45,876 bases of DNA from Verrucomicrobiales bacterium (GCA_027483345.1 JAIXUV010000140.1:1-45876), one strand, 5' to 3'. Positions 16,643 through 24,561 are shown, numbered from the stretch's first letter. Made by a program: numbers and translations. Notes: a model not told the origin generated them from the letters alone.

Positions 16643-16966
16643 TCAGTGGCCGGCCGCGAGCCGCTGATTCCAGATCGCCGGAGGACTCCACGCCCGACGT
16701 GGCGGTTGCGACGGCGCGGTCTCCCGCATCGCCGGGCCCTTCCGGTCACGCCGGCAGTCCGGTGACGGTTTGCGGAAGTGCCGGGCGCGGATCTGGCCGA
16801 TTTCCAGCACCCATTCCCGTCCCTCGCGTTCCACCAGCCGACGCGCCGAGTCGAGCACCCGGACCAGGCGTACCTGGAATCCGTCCGACAACCCGAACGG
16901 CAGCGTTCCCGCCGCGTTCACCTCGACCACATCGCCCGGCTCCAACTCCATCGTCGTGTTCATCAT
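16643..16966 (-). CDS. Small hypothetical protein
   Basis: A 107-residue frame with a plausible coding N-terminal half: MELEPGDVVEVNAAGTLPFGLSDG, then QVRLVRVLDSARRLVEREGREWVLEIGQIRARHF, which looks like a small beta-barrel or adaptor domain. The last 40 residues are rich in Arg and Pro and less convincing. AGGA sits seven bases before the ATG at 16966; the next ATG is directly adjacent (16963) and another lies upstream at 16984. The frame remains open far upstream, but that part crosses a dispersed repeat and is not credible coding. I recognise no family. It converges on the parA gene. Confidence 0.4.
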   Translation of the reverse strand: MMNTTMELEPGDVVEVNAAGTLPFGLSDGFQVRLVRVLDSARRLVEREGREWVLEIGQIRARHFRKPSPDCRRDRKGPAMRETAPSQPPRRAWSPPAIWNQRLAAGH

Positions 16967-17292
16967 GCCGACATCCTGGGACATGCCCACGGACAATGGC
17001 TGTCGCAGGGGCCGGAGGCCGCGGAATTTCGTTCGATCCGGAACCGCCACCGGCAGACGCCTTGAGCCGGAACTTCCGATCGAGCTGCGGAGCGTCGGCT
17101 TCCCAGCGGGTCGATGCTGAGGGTAGTGGCACGCAACGCCGCGAAGCCGCTGGGGAGCGGTGCGAAGACAGCAGGTCTCCCGAAGCGGAACCTCAAACCC
17201 AGCGGTGATCGCCTTCCCGGTCCGGGTTCCGTCGCACAGGTTGGCGTCTTGGCGCTTTTGCGTGAGGTCGGTCTTCTCCCCTTCTGAATCGT
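16967..17292. other. Gene-free stretch holding a dispersed repeat element
   Basis: These 326 bases hold the inverted-end element at 17128-17267 and, on either side, unremarkable GC-rich sequence. I see no credible gene or terminator. Confidence 0.6.
17128..17267 (+). repeat. Dispersed element with inverted CACGCAAAG-type ends
   Basis: About 140 bp. The left end is GGCACGCAACGCCGCGAAGC (17128-17147). The right end (17241-17267), read on the opposite strand, begins CCTCACGCAAAAGCGCCAAG. The two are imperfect inverted copies. The interior is not conserved in an obvious way with the other copies apart from GGAACC-GGGAAGGC-like words near the right end. No open frame for a transposase is present. 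Confidence 0.55.
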
Positions 17293-18342
17293 TCAGGGCT
17301 TCAGGACGCGATCGAACAGGTCGTAGGCCTGACGACGTTGCTCCGGCGGGAAGCGGTGGGGGACATCCGGATGTTCGACGGTGATCCGGGCGCGTCCGGC
17401 GTCGCGTCGGACCACTTCTTCCACGACCCGGTCCACGGACCGCCAGCGGAAGTTGGAGTCGCCTTGGGGCGCATTGACGAAGATCGGCCGAGGCGTGATG
17501 GCGGACAGCACGTCGGCGAAATCGAAGGGAAGCCGGTCCAGCTTTCCACGATACTCCGCCAGCCGCGGCATGTAGCGGTCCTGGCACCATCCGCGTCCCC
17601 GCTGCCAGAGGTCCTCACGGCCGTCCTGGTAGTCGCGGAAGGAATCGAAGCCGCAGCTCGTGACGACGGCCGTCAGCCGGGGATCGAAGGCGGCGGTGAA
17701 CAGCCCGTTGTGGCCGCCCAAGGAATGGCCGATGACGCCGAAGCCGCGGTGGGTGGCGACGCAGGGCAGGGAGGCGAGCAGGTCGAGGCCGCGGGAATTG
17801 TCCCAGACGGCCTTCATCGTGCCGCTGTACCACTTCGAGAGGTCCGGGGCGTATTCCGCGAGATGCGGGTAGGACGGCGCCAGCACGACGTAGCCGCGTC
17901 GGACCAGCTCCAGCCCGTATTCGTCGTCGGGGGAGTTTCCGAGTCCGACCACCACGTTCCGACCGGCGGCGTGGGTCTGGTGGAGGGCCAGAACCGCCGG
18001 GAAGGCGCGTGTCGAGTTGGTCGAGGCCGCGGCAGGCAGCAGAAGCCATGCGGGCACCTCGTCGCCGGGATCCGCGGCATAGCGGATGTCCTGCAGGACC
18101 CAACCCGGACCGTTCGTGAAGGACAGGACCCGATGGGAGATCGGCGTCCGGCGATCCGATCCGGGGAACGGCCCCATGATGGACTCGAGCCGGGCGTGGT
18201 TTGTGGAGCCGGTCGCCTCAGCCCGGGCTGTGACCGCTTGGAGAAGCGACGTGAGGAGCAGGAGGAACGTCAGGCGCCCGGGAATCACGGAGGGAAGACT
18301 GCGTTCGTCCGAAGGAGACCTGTGAGGAGAAAGTGACGGCAT
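17293..18342 (-). CDS. Secreted alpha/beta hydrolase (dienelactone-hydrolase/esterase-like)
   Basis: A 349-residue serine hydrolase with a signal-peptide-like N-terminus (PGRLTFLLLLTSLLQAVTARA). Core signs are the oxyanion-side strand AFPAVLALHQTHAAG, the nucleophile elbow GHSLGGHNG with its serine, and the late acid and histidine, the last in EHPDVPHRFPPE. It resembles the acetyl-xylan-esterase/dienelactone hydrolase relatives common in Verrucomicrobia. The substrate is unknown and the protein is probably periplasmic. It starts 17 bases after the ABC permease stop and so is probably the last gene of the GntR-ABC operon, an unusual companion for an exporter. Confidence 0.8.
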   Translation of the reverse strand: MPSLSPHRSPSDERSLPSVIPGRLTFLLLLTSLLQAVTARAEATGSTNHARLESIMGPFPGSDRRTPISHRVLSFTNGPGWVLQDIRYAADPGDEVPAWLLLPAAASTNSTRAFPAVLALHQTHAAGRNVVVGLGNSPDDEYGLELVRRGYVVLAPSYPHLAEYAPDLSKWYSGTMKAVWDNSRGLDLLASLPCVATHRGFGVIGHSLGGHNGLFTAAFDPRLTAVVTSCGFDSFRDYQDGREDLWQRGRGWCQDRYMPRLAEYRGKLDRLPFDFADVLSAITPRPIFVNAPQGDSNFRWRSVDRVVEEVVRRDAGRARITVEHPDVPHRFPPEQRRQAYDLFDRVLKP

Positions 18343-18359
18343 TCAGCCGCCGCTCTTCC

Positions 18360-20660
18360 TCACTGCCGGGGAGGATCGGGAAGGTTGTAGCGCTGACGGA
18401 GCTCTGGGGAAAACGTGTTCCCGGGCCGCGGGGCGGTCATGCTGGGTTTTGTCGTCGCAGGGCTGGGGCGGATACGGTTGTCGGGCAGGCGCGCGACGAG
18501 TTCGCGGGCTTCCGTTGGACCCAGGCGTCGGAGTAACTCGTATGCGGCGTCCAGAGGCGAGGTTGCCGCGATGCCGAGGGCTCTGCGGATCTCCTCAGGC
18601 AACATCCCCTTGGGCGTCGTGAGATGGGATTTCAATCGCGCCTCGATCCAACGGACCTCCTCACGGAGCACAAGTCCCAGCTTTCCGGCGGCACGTGTTC
18701 CATCCCGCTCGAGGATCGTCCGATAGGCCTCGTCCGGGGATCCCGGGCGTACCTTGAGCCACGCAGCCACCGGTGTTGGCAACGAACCGTTCACCGCCAG
18801 TTTGCGCAGGGTTTCTTCCAACCGGCCCAAGGAAGAGCGTTCATGCCATGCCAATTCTCTTTGCTGCTGTCTTAGGAACAGCTGACCAAAGACCCCGACC
18901 CCGACTGCGGTGAGCAGGACCAAGATGCCTGCCTGCTGGATCCATTGGCGACGAAGGTGGGCGGATGGCATGGACGACCGGGCGAAGTTCGAGCTGGCGA
19001 GCCAGGCCCATTGGATTCCGACGAGCGCGCAGGCCGCGAAGACCGTCGCCGTGGCCCATTGCAGTATTTGAACCTGGCTGCGCTTCGGCTCCAGGGAATC
19101 TTCGGGCGACAGATTATTGAGGAAGGAGACACCGTCTGCGTAGGACCGCAGGAGTTCTTGGTAACCCGATTCCATCAGATAAACCCCCGGCATGGCCACG
19201 GCCCACACAAGTCCCAGCGTCGCCGCGCCGAGGAGCACGGTCAGTCCGACGGCGCGCATCGTGTTCCGGGCGATCGACGACGCGTAGAGGCTGAGGGCCA
19301 AGGCCAAACCGACTGCGGTGGCGAAGGACGCGGTGGGCAGCAGCTCGAACACGAGGCCTTCCTTTTCCCAGCGTTCCGGACCGAAGCCGACGGCGAGCAG
19401 CGTCGCCGGGATGAGCAGTCCGGTGACGAGTCCCGTGACCACTGCCACCAGCGACTTGATCCACCACTGGCGGCGCCCGGTGACCGGTTGGGTCACCTGC
19501 CAGTCGAGGGTGCCTAGGGCGCGTTCCTCGGCCACGGACCCCGCCCCGGCGGTGACCAACGCAACCACGCCCAGCATGCCGCCGATCACGGTGATCGGTG
19601 AGAATTCGTTCAGGCCGTCCTTGAGGTCGCCTTCCGGTGCCAGCGAGCGGGCGATCATCCAGAGGATCCAGAGTCCGGCGGTCAAAGCGGCGATCATCCA
19701 GGGGATCGCATGGAGCCGGATCTCTTTCCGGATGAGATGGGCGGTCGCGAAATCGCCGGGAACGAGGAGACGTACCAACCGGGTGAGCAGGGCCCGCGAA
19801 GAAACGGTACCGGAAGGCGGGCGGGCCACGGCGGCGCCGTCCTGCCACGAAAGGGTGCGGAACCAGAGCCATCCGAGCCACGGCCCGGCGAGGAGGTAGA
19901 GCGCCCGCAGCCACGGCTGACAGTCGCCCCAGAAGGCCAGGGCGCGGTTGTACGGTTCGATGGCCTTCAGTTGCTCGGCGGTGGGTGGAGCCGAGAGCAC
20001 GGGCATGCCGGATTGTATGGCGACGAAGACCATCATCGAAGCCAACAGGAACAGCATCGGCGCCGTCGCGGTGAAGACCATGCCGGCGAGCGTGCTGCGT
20101 CCGAGCAGGCTGAACAGCGGGCCGGTGGACACGGCGAGGACCGGAGCCGCGGCGACGACCACCCAGTCGGCGGAGCCTTGGCCCCGGTCCAACGAGGCCA
20201 TCGTGTTCAACCAGGCGGCGCCGCACAGCACGGCGAGGATCGCGGTCTTCTCCCAGAAGAGGCGTCTGCGGGAAACGGGTTGGGCGAGGAGGGGCCCGAG
20301 GGTTCGATGCTCGAATTCCGAACCGAAGACCGTCGCGCCCATCCACACGCAGCCGACGCAGTGGAGCATCACCGCCAGTTCCGAGAGGTCGTTGTGCAAC
20401 GCCGCCGGGATCACCAACGTGCCGACCGCCGGCGGCATCAGGAGCCGCAGTTCCTTGCTCCAGCGGTTGGAGTTCCGGGTGCGGTCTTCACGGGCGAGGT
20501 ACAGCGTGACCACCGAGATCAACAGCGTCAGGACCAGCTGTACCACGAGCGACCACGGGGCCCCGGGGCCGCCGAAGATCCATTGGGCCAGCGGCACCAG
20601 CGGCGGAACGAGCCAGGCCGGATGGAACCTGGGCAAACGGAATTGGAAGGTCAGGGTCAT
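18360..20660 (-). CDS. Double-length ABC-2-type transporter permease
   Basis: A 766-residue membrane protein that appears to contain two ABC-2 permease halves in one chain. In the first half, helices around LVVQLVLTLLISVVTLYLA are followed by FGSEFEHRTLGPLLAQPVSRRRLFWEK. In the second half, GMLGVVALVTAGAGSV is followed by EERALGTLDWQVTQPVTGRRQWWIKS. These two cytoplasmic coupling segments align with each other (E-R-LG-L-QPV-RR-W-K). A last helix (AGILVLLTAVGVGVFGQLF) leads into a soluble tail of about 150 residues. The ATG at 20660 is preceded by GAGG within the ATPase gene; the open frame extends upstream in the wrong frame of that gene. It likely exports a hydrophobic compound or remodels membrane with the ATPase. 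Confidence 0.82.
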   Translation of the reverse strand: MTLTFQFRLPRFHPAWLVPPLVPLAQWIFGGPGAPWSLVVQLVLTLLISVVTLYLAREDRTRNSNRWSKELRLLMPPAVGTLVIPAALHNDLSELAVMLHCVGCVWMGATVFGSEFEHRTLGPLLAQPVSRRRLFWEKTAILAVLCGAAWLNTMASLDRGQGSADWVVVAAAPVLAVSTGPLFSLLGRSTLAGMVFTATAPMLFLLASMMVFVAIQSGMPVLSAPPTAEQLKAIEPYNRALAFWGDCQPWLRALYLLAGPWLGWLWFRTLSWQDGAAVARPPSGTVSSRALLTRLVRLLVPGDFATAHLIRKEIRLHAIPWMIAALTAGLWILWMIARSLAPEGDLKDGLNEFSPITVIGGMLGVVALVTAGAGSVAEERALGTLDWQVTQPVTGRRQWWIKSLVAVVTGLVTGLLIPATLLAVGFGPERWEKEGLVFELLPTASFATAVGLALALSLYASSIARNTMRAVGLTVLLGAATLGLVWAVAMPGVYLMESGYQELLRSYADGVSFLNNLSPEDSLEPKRSQVQILQWATATVFAACALVGIQWAWLASSNFARSSMPSAHLRRQWIQQAGILVLLTAVGVGVFGQLFLRQQQRELAWHERSSLGRLEETLRKLAVNGSLPTPVAAWLKVRPGSPDEAYRTILERDGTRAAGKLGLVLREEVRWIEARLKSHLTTPKGMLPEEIRRALGIAATSPLDAAYELLRRLGPTEARELVARLPDNRIRPSPATTKPSMTAPRPGNTFSPELRQRYNLPDPPRQ

Positions 20661-20668
20661 GGGGTACC

Positions 20669-21556
20669 TCAACGCACGGCGTTCATGAAGATCTCCTCCA
20701 GCGACAGCGCCTCCTCGCGGATGCGGGTCGGGCGCATCCGATGCAGTTCCTCGGCGGCCGGATCCACTTCCGGGCCGACGACCAGTTCGAGGATCCGTCC
20801 CCGCCGTTTGAGCCGTGGCGTCTTCCGCATCCATTCGGCCTCGGGCACGTCGGCCTCGAACTCCGCAAGCAGCCGCCGATACTCGGAACGGGCCGTGTCC
20901 GCGTCGGCGGTGAGGATGTTCCTGCCCTGGTCCACGATCGTGAACCGGTCGATCAGGCCTTCGAACTCCGTGATCAGGTGCGTGGAGACGAACACCGTGC
21001 GGTTCCCCGGATCCGCCTCCTGGTAGGCGCCGATCACGGTCTGGATGAACTCACGCCGGACCAGCGGGTCGAGGCCGGACGTCGGTTCATCGAGGATGAG
21101 CATGTCGGGTTCCGCGGCGATGGCGCCGACGAGCGCGAGTTGGGTGCGTTGTCCCTTGCTGAGCCCGGAGGTTGGGGCGTCGGGATCGAGTCGGAACCGC
21201 GCCAGCAGTTGGGACTGGATCTCGGGGTTCCAGCGGCGACGGAAGGCGGCCTGGTATTCCAGGGCCTCGGCGACCGACATCCACGGATAGAACGAGACGA
21301 AGTCCGGCACGTAGGCGATGCGCGACTTGATCTCCTCCTCGTCCTTGGCCGGGTCCAGGCCGAAAACCCGGACCGTGCCGGCGTCGGGCCGGAGGAGGTT
21401 CAACAGGCACTTGATGGTCGTCGTCTTCCCGGCGCCGTTGCGTCCGAAGAAGCCGTAGCAGCGTCCGGCGTCCACGGTGAGGGAAAGCCCGTGGAGGGCT
21501 TCGGTGCGGCCGTAGCGGTGGACCAGGTCGCGGATCTCGATGACGGGTGTGCTCAT
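20669..21556 (-). CDS. ABC transporter ATP-binding protein (ABC-2 exporter type)
   Basis: A 295-residue nucleotide-binding subunit. Walker A GRNGAGKTT at residues 38-46, a Q-loop region ending in YVPDF, the signature LSKGQ (Lys in place of the usual second Gly), Walker B MLILDEPTSGLDP and the switch histidine in VSTHL are all present. The C-terminal 70 residues form an accessory region after the switch. The YtrA-regulated ABC-2 exporters, such as the Bacillus ytr operon, share this order of regulator, ATPase and permease. Its stop lies eight bases before the permease start. Confidence 0.92.
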   Translation of the reverse strand: MSTPVIEIRDLVHRYGRTEALHGLSLTVDAGRCYGFFGRNGAGKTTTIKCLLNLLRPDAGTVRVFGLDPAKDEEEIKSRIAYVPDFVSFYPWMSVAEALEYQAAFRRRWNPEIQSQLLARFRLDPDAPTSGLSKGQRTQLALVGAIAAEPDMLILDEPTSGLDPLVRREFIQTVIGAYQEADPGNRTVFVSTHLITEFEGLIDRFTIVDQGRNILTADADTARSEYRRLLAEFEADVPEAEWMRKTPRLKRRGRILELVVGPEVDPAAEELHRMRPTRIREEALSLEEIFMNAVR

Positions 21557-21610
21557 GGCGATGCGGATGGGATGTCGGGACTCGTGCGGGAAAGGGGCGT
21601 GGGATGCGGG

Positions 21611-22048
21611 TCAGGTCGGCGTGGAACGGGCGGGAGTGGGAACCGGGGCGGTCGGTGCCGACTGGCGTTCGCGGAAGGCCTCGATCCGTTCCTCGAGAAG
21701 CGCCCGGAGGTCGGCGTCGGGGATCTGGAGGTGGTGTGCCTGGACTAGGAGGGAATCGATTTCGGCGGCGAGGCGTTCGGTGCGGACGGCCTTCCGCAGC
21801 GGGCTCTGGCCCGAGTCGCGCAGGAAGCATCCGGCCCCGCGGCGGGTTTCGATGACACCCTCGGCTTCCAGTTCCTCGTAGGCGCGGGCGGCGGTGTTGC
21901 GGTTGATGCGTAGGTCCTCGGCCAGGGCGCGGACGGATGGAAGGGCGTCGCCGGGCCGCAGGGCGCCGGCCGCCGCAGCGGCCTTCACCTGCTGCACGAT
22001 CTGCAGGTAGACCGGCACTCCGGACGTGAAATGGACATGCAGGATCAT
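21611..22048 (-). CDS. GntR-family regulator, YtrA subfamily
   Basis: A 145-residue transcription factor. The N-terminal winged helix is typical of GntR: VPVYLQIVQQVKAAAAAGALRPGDALPSVRALAEDLRINRNTAARAYEELE in pieces, then GVIETRRGAGCFL. The short helical C-terminus of about 70 residues, without a ligand-binding FCD or UTRA domain, is the YtrA arrangement. Members usually repress their own operon and a linked ABC exporter until a membrane-active compound appears. The gene heads the ABC operon here and has a palindromic operator 15 bases before its ATG (22048), so autoregulation is likely. Confidence 0.9.
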   Translation of the reverse strand: MILHVHFTSGVPVYLQIVQQVKAAAAAGALRPGDALPSVRALAEDLRINRNTAARAYEELEAEGVIETRRGAGCFLRDSGQSPLRKAVRTERLAAEIDSLLVQAHHLQIPDADLRALLEERIEAFRERQSAPTAPVPTPARSTPT

Positions 22049-22062
22049 GGGAACGGGTTCAA

Positions 22063-22089
22063 AGTGTCATAGGACACTAGGACAGTCAA
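22063..22089 (-). promoter_or_regulatory. Operator and promoter of the gntR-ABC operon
   Basis: A perfect palindrome AGTGTCATAGGACACT (22063-22078; six-base arms, four-base centre) lies 15 bases upstream of the regulator's ATG. A -35-like TTGACT on the minus strand is at 22084-22089. A partial second copy, GGACAC followed by TAGGACAG, adjoins. Binding to the palindrome would cover the spacer and -10 region, fitting repression by the adjacent YtrA-type protein. The -10 box itself is poor. Confidence 0.6.
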
Positions 22090-22106
22090 GAGGTGGATTT
22101 TGGTGG

Positions 22107-22154
22107 GGTTGAATGGTCGAAGCGTTGAAGCGTTGAAGGGTGGAAGCGCTGAAG
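22107..22154 (+). repeat. Degenerate octamer array (GTTGAAG type)
   Basis: Six consecutive 8-base units of the form (C/G)G(T/C)NGAAG, for example CGTTGAAG twice and CGCTGAAG once. The array lies between the murJ stop codon and the gntR promoter. Similar arrays are at 24522-24561 and 41002-41033. Confidence 0.75.
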
Positions 22155-22186
22155 AGGATCGAGCTCGGAGCTCCCTGCTCCCGGCG

Positions 22187-23764
22187 CTACGCTCCGTTCG
22201 CAGCCGCCTTGCGGGCGCGGCGGCGGCGGAAGACCTCGATGACGTCTTCGACCTCTTGGATCCGGAAGGCCAGGGCGACGCCGACGTAGGCGATGGTGGC
22301 GAAGAGGATCGGGATGAACACCTCGACGATCTTGGTGGGCAGGGACGCGTGGCCGATCCAGCGGGTGCAGCCGAGGCGTGCGGCGTAGGCCACGACGGCG
22401 GCGACCAGTCCTGCGGCGATCATGCGGAGCGTCGGGGAAAGGAACGGGGCCAACGCGAACTTCGGCTGGGCCCGGCGGAGTCCGTAGAAGAGCAGCACGC
22501 AGTTGACGATGGCGCTGAACGAGTTGGCCACGGCGAGTCCGGCACGCGGGTAGAGGCTGATGGAGAGGAAGGCGGCGACGAGGTTCGCGGCGATGGCGGC
22601 GAGGCTGATGCGCATCGGCGTCCGGGTGTCGCCGAGGGCGTAGAAGGCGCGTGCGAGGATGTTGTTCAGCGAGAACGCCATCAGGCCGGGCGTGAGGCAG
22701 GCGAGCATGAACGAGACACGCTGGGTCGACGAGGCGACGAACTGGCCGCGTTCGAACAGCAGGCGCACCATCGGTTCGGCCAACGTCAGCAGCAGGACCG
22801 CCGGGAGCAGGGTGAGGAAGAAGACCTGGCGAAGGCCTTCGGAAAGCGTGCTGCGGAACTCGGGGTACTTCTGGTCCGCCACCAAGGCGCTCAGCTCGGG
22901 CAGGAGCACCGTCGCGAGCGAAATCCCGACGACGCCCTGGGGCAGTTCCATCAGCCGCACCGCGTAGTTGAACGACGACACGATCTCGCGTCCGTGGCTG
23001 TAGGCGAATCCCTGGCAGAGGACCGTGTTGAACTGGAACGCGGCGACGCCGAGCACGGTCGGGCCGACGCGGTGCAGGATCTCCTTTACGGCCGGTTCCT
23101 TGCGTGGGTCGAGCCAGTGGAACCGGAACCCTTCCTTGTGGAGTGAGGGCACCTGGAATCCCGCCTGGAGGAAGCCTGCGATCACCACGCCGATGGCGAG
23201 TCCGAAGACCCGGTGGTCGAGTTCCTTGCCGAACAGGGGGGCCAGGAACCAGACGGAGCCGAGCATGGCCACGTTGAGCATGGTGGCCCCGAGCGCGGGC
23301 ATGAAGAAGTGGTTCCGGGAGTTCAGCATCCCGATGAATCCCGCCGCCACGCACACCAGCGGCAGGTACGGCAGCATCCAGCGCATGAGCCGGAACATCA
23401 GCTCGGTGTACACGTCCACGTTCGACGCGAAGATCATCACCGACAGGAAGACCAGCATCACGAGGCACACCGCGACGGTCGCGATGACCACCATCCAGGT
23501 GAAGGCGAGCCCGACACGCCATGCTGCGGCGTCACCATGTTTCCGCTCGGTCTCCTTGAAGATCGGGATGAAGGCCGAAGACAGCGCGCCCTCGCCGAGC
23601 AGACGTCGGAAGAGGTTCGGGATCTGGAACGCGAGGAAGAAGGCGTCCGCGACCGGGCCGGTGCCCATGAAGGCGGCGTAGGCCGACTCCCGGACGAAGC
23701 CCAGGATCCGGCTGATCAGGGTGGCGGCCCCGGCGGCGCCTGAGGATGAGAGCCAACGAGGCAT
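22187..23764 (-). CDS. murJ: Lipid II flippase MurJ
   Basis: MOP-superfamily membrane protein that moves lipid II across the inner membrane for peptidoglycan synthesis. The 525-residue product begins with the conserved SGAAGAATLISRILGFVRES, then FMGTGPVADAFFLAFQIPNLFRRLLGEGALSSAFIPIF in pieces, which is the MurJ signature region. About 14 helices follow, including the LDPR(K)E-adjacent loop and the QFNTVLCQGFAYSHG and LPQGVVGISLATVLLP blocks. ATG 23764 is chosen because it opens directly on this region; the upstream 33 codons have no homology. Presence of MurJ supports a peptidoglycan-containing verrucomicrobial cell wall. Confidence 0.95.
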   Translation of the reverse strand: MPRWLSSSGAAGAATLISRILGFVRESAYAAFMGTGPVADAFFLAFQIPNLFRRLLGEGALSSAFIPIFKETERKHGDAAAWRVGLAFTWMVVIATVAVCLVMLVFLSVMIFASNVDVYTELMFRLMRWMLPYLPLVCVAAGFIGMLNSRNHFFMPALGATMLNVAMLGSVWFLAPLFGKELDHRVFGLAIGVVIAGFLQAGFQVPSLHKEGFRFHWLDPRKEPAVKEILHRVGPTVLGVAAFQFNTVLCQGFAYSHGREIVSSFNYAVRLMELPQGVVGISLATVLLPELSALVADQKYPEFRSTLSEGLRQVFFLTLLPAVLLLTLAEPMVRLLFERGQFVASSTQRVSFMLACLTPGLMAFSLNNILARAFYALGDTRTPMRISLAAIAANLVAAFLSISLYPRAGLAVANSFSAIVNCVLLFYGLRRAQPKFALAPFLSPTLRMIAAGLVAAVVAYAARLGCTRWIGHASLPTKIVEVFIPILFATIAYVGVALAFRIQEVEDVIEVFRRRRARKAAANGA

Positions 23765-24126
23765 CGGCCGCGGAGGATTCGGGAACCGGGCGCGGACACC
23801 CAGCGGAAAAGTTCCCGTTGCGGAGGGAGCCAAGCCAACGCTCCGAAAGGAATCGGCACGCAAAACCGCGAAGTCGCCAAGTTGGGGTAAGTGGACTCAG
23901 GTACCGGCCGGCCACTGCCTTGATGTCGGACTTCGCGCCGTTCGTTCGAAGGCGCGGGAGGGTTCCGTCATTCTGCACGGATCGGTTTCCCCGCCACCGC
24001 CTGACCGTCTTCCGGTGTCAGGCCCGGTTCGGGCCCGGCCCTCACGGCATCAACTTCTCAAGCAATCCGTGAAATCCGTGTCTTCTCCCGGGCGGCTTCG
24101 CGGCGTTGCGTTCCAACCCCTTCCGC
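23765..24126. other. Gene-free stretch with repeat fragments
   Basis: These 362 bases between murJ and the gene remnant hold a CACGCAAAACCGCG repeat end (23855-23881) and an AATCCGTGAAATCCGTGTC word (24064-24082) that recurs in altered form at 35149-35169. I see no credible gene or clear promoter. Confidence 0.6.
23855..23881 (+). repeat. Half-copy of the CACGCAAAG-type element
   Basis: GGCACGCAAAACCGCGAAGT followed by CGCCAAG matches the left end of the element at 17128-17267. A matching right end is not obvious; the closest candidate is a degenerate stretch near 23930-23960. Confidence 0.5.
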
Positions 24127-24525
24127 CTAAGCCGGACGGTATTTGGCCCGGACCTCGGCCAACCGGTCCTTCAAGGTCGGATCGAAATCGGAGTGCGCCC
24201 GGTTCACCCGTTCGACCGCGGGGCGGATGATCTCGGCCCGCGGATCGATGTCCCGTCCCCACAGGGTCCGCCAAAGGATGCGGGTGTTCGCCATCATGTC
24301 GCCGCGATGGGATTCCTCGTCGAACTTCGGCCGGTACAGGTCCACCGCCTTCTGGAGATGGCGGAGGAACTCCGACTCGGTCGGGTGGCCGGTCCGTTCG
24401 ATCACCTTGCGGAACGCGTCGAGGTCCTTCTCCTCAAGCCGTTGGAGCTTGCTGACGAGCACGTCCCACGGATGGACGATCCGGAGCAGGTGCCCATTGC
24501 GTTCGACCTCGATGGCCCGCGCCCT
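24127..24525 (-). pseudogene. N-terminally truncated nucleotidyltransferase-like remnant
   Basis: The frame reads HPWDVLVSKLQRLEEKDLDAF, then VIERTGHPTESEFLRHLQKAVDLYRPKFDEE, MMANTRILWRTLWGRDIDPRAEIIRP and a short tail. This resembles the C-terminal part of nucleotidyltransferase-like proteins of the DUF6036/AbiEii type, in which an N-terminal catalytic domain precedes a HP-D-L-sKL-R block. Here homologous sequence is open upstream only to a stop at 24526-24528, and the octamer array begins at 24522, so the catalytic domain is absent. A GTG at 24462 could start a 111-residue product, but it lies inside the conserved block. I read it as a decayed 3' fragment. The family assignment is from memory and uncertain. 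Confidence 0.5.
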
Positions 24526-24561
24526 TCAACCCTTCACCCTTTCAACCTTTCAACCCTCTCA
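24522..24561 (-). repeat. Octamer array (GGGTTGAA type)
   Basis: Five 8-base units on the plus strand: CCCTTCAA, CCCTTCAC, CCTTTCAA twice, CCCTCTCA. The last unit contains the stop codon of the haem/HEAT gene (24559-24561), and the first abuts the truncated gene remnant. Confidence 0.8.

Noticed and set aside
16643-17590. A single 315-residue minus-strand protein
   Set aside because: The 5' two thirds cross a dispersed repeat and the end of the alpha/beta hydrolase gene; only the last 107 codons look coding.
24127-24462. Intact 111-residue gene starting at GTG 24462
   Set aside because: Homology-like sequence continues upstream of that GTG to the octamer array, so the frame is better read as the 3' fragment of a longer gene; I list it as a pseudogene with moderate confidence.
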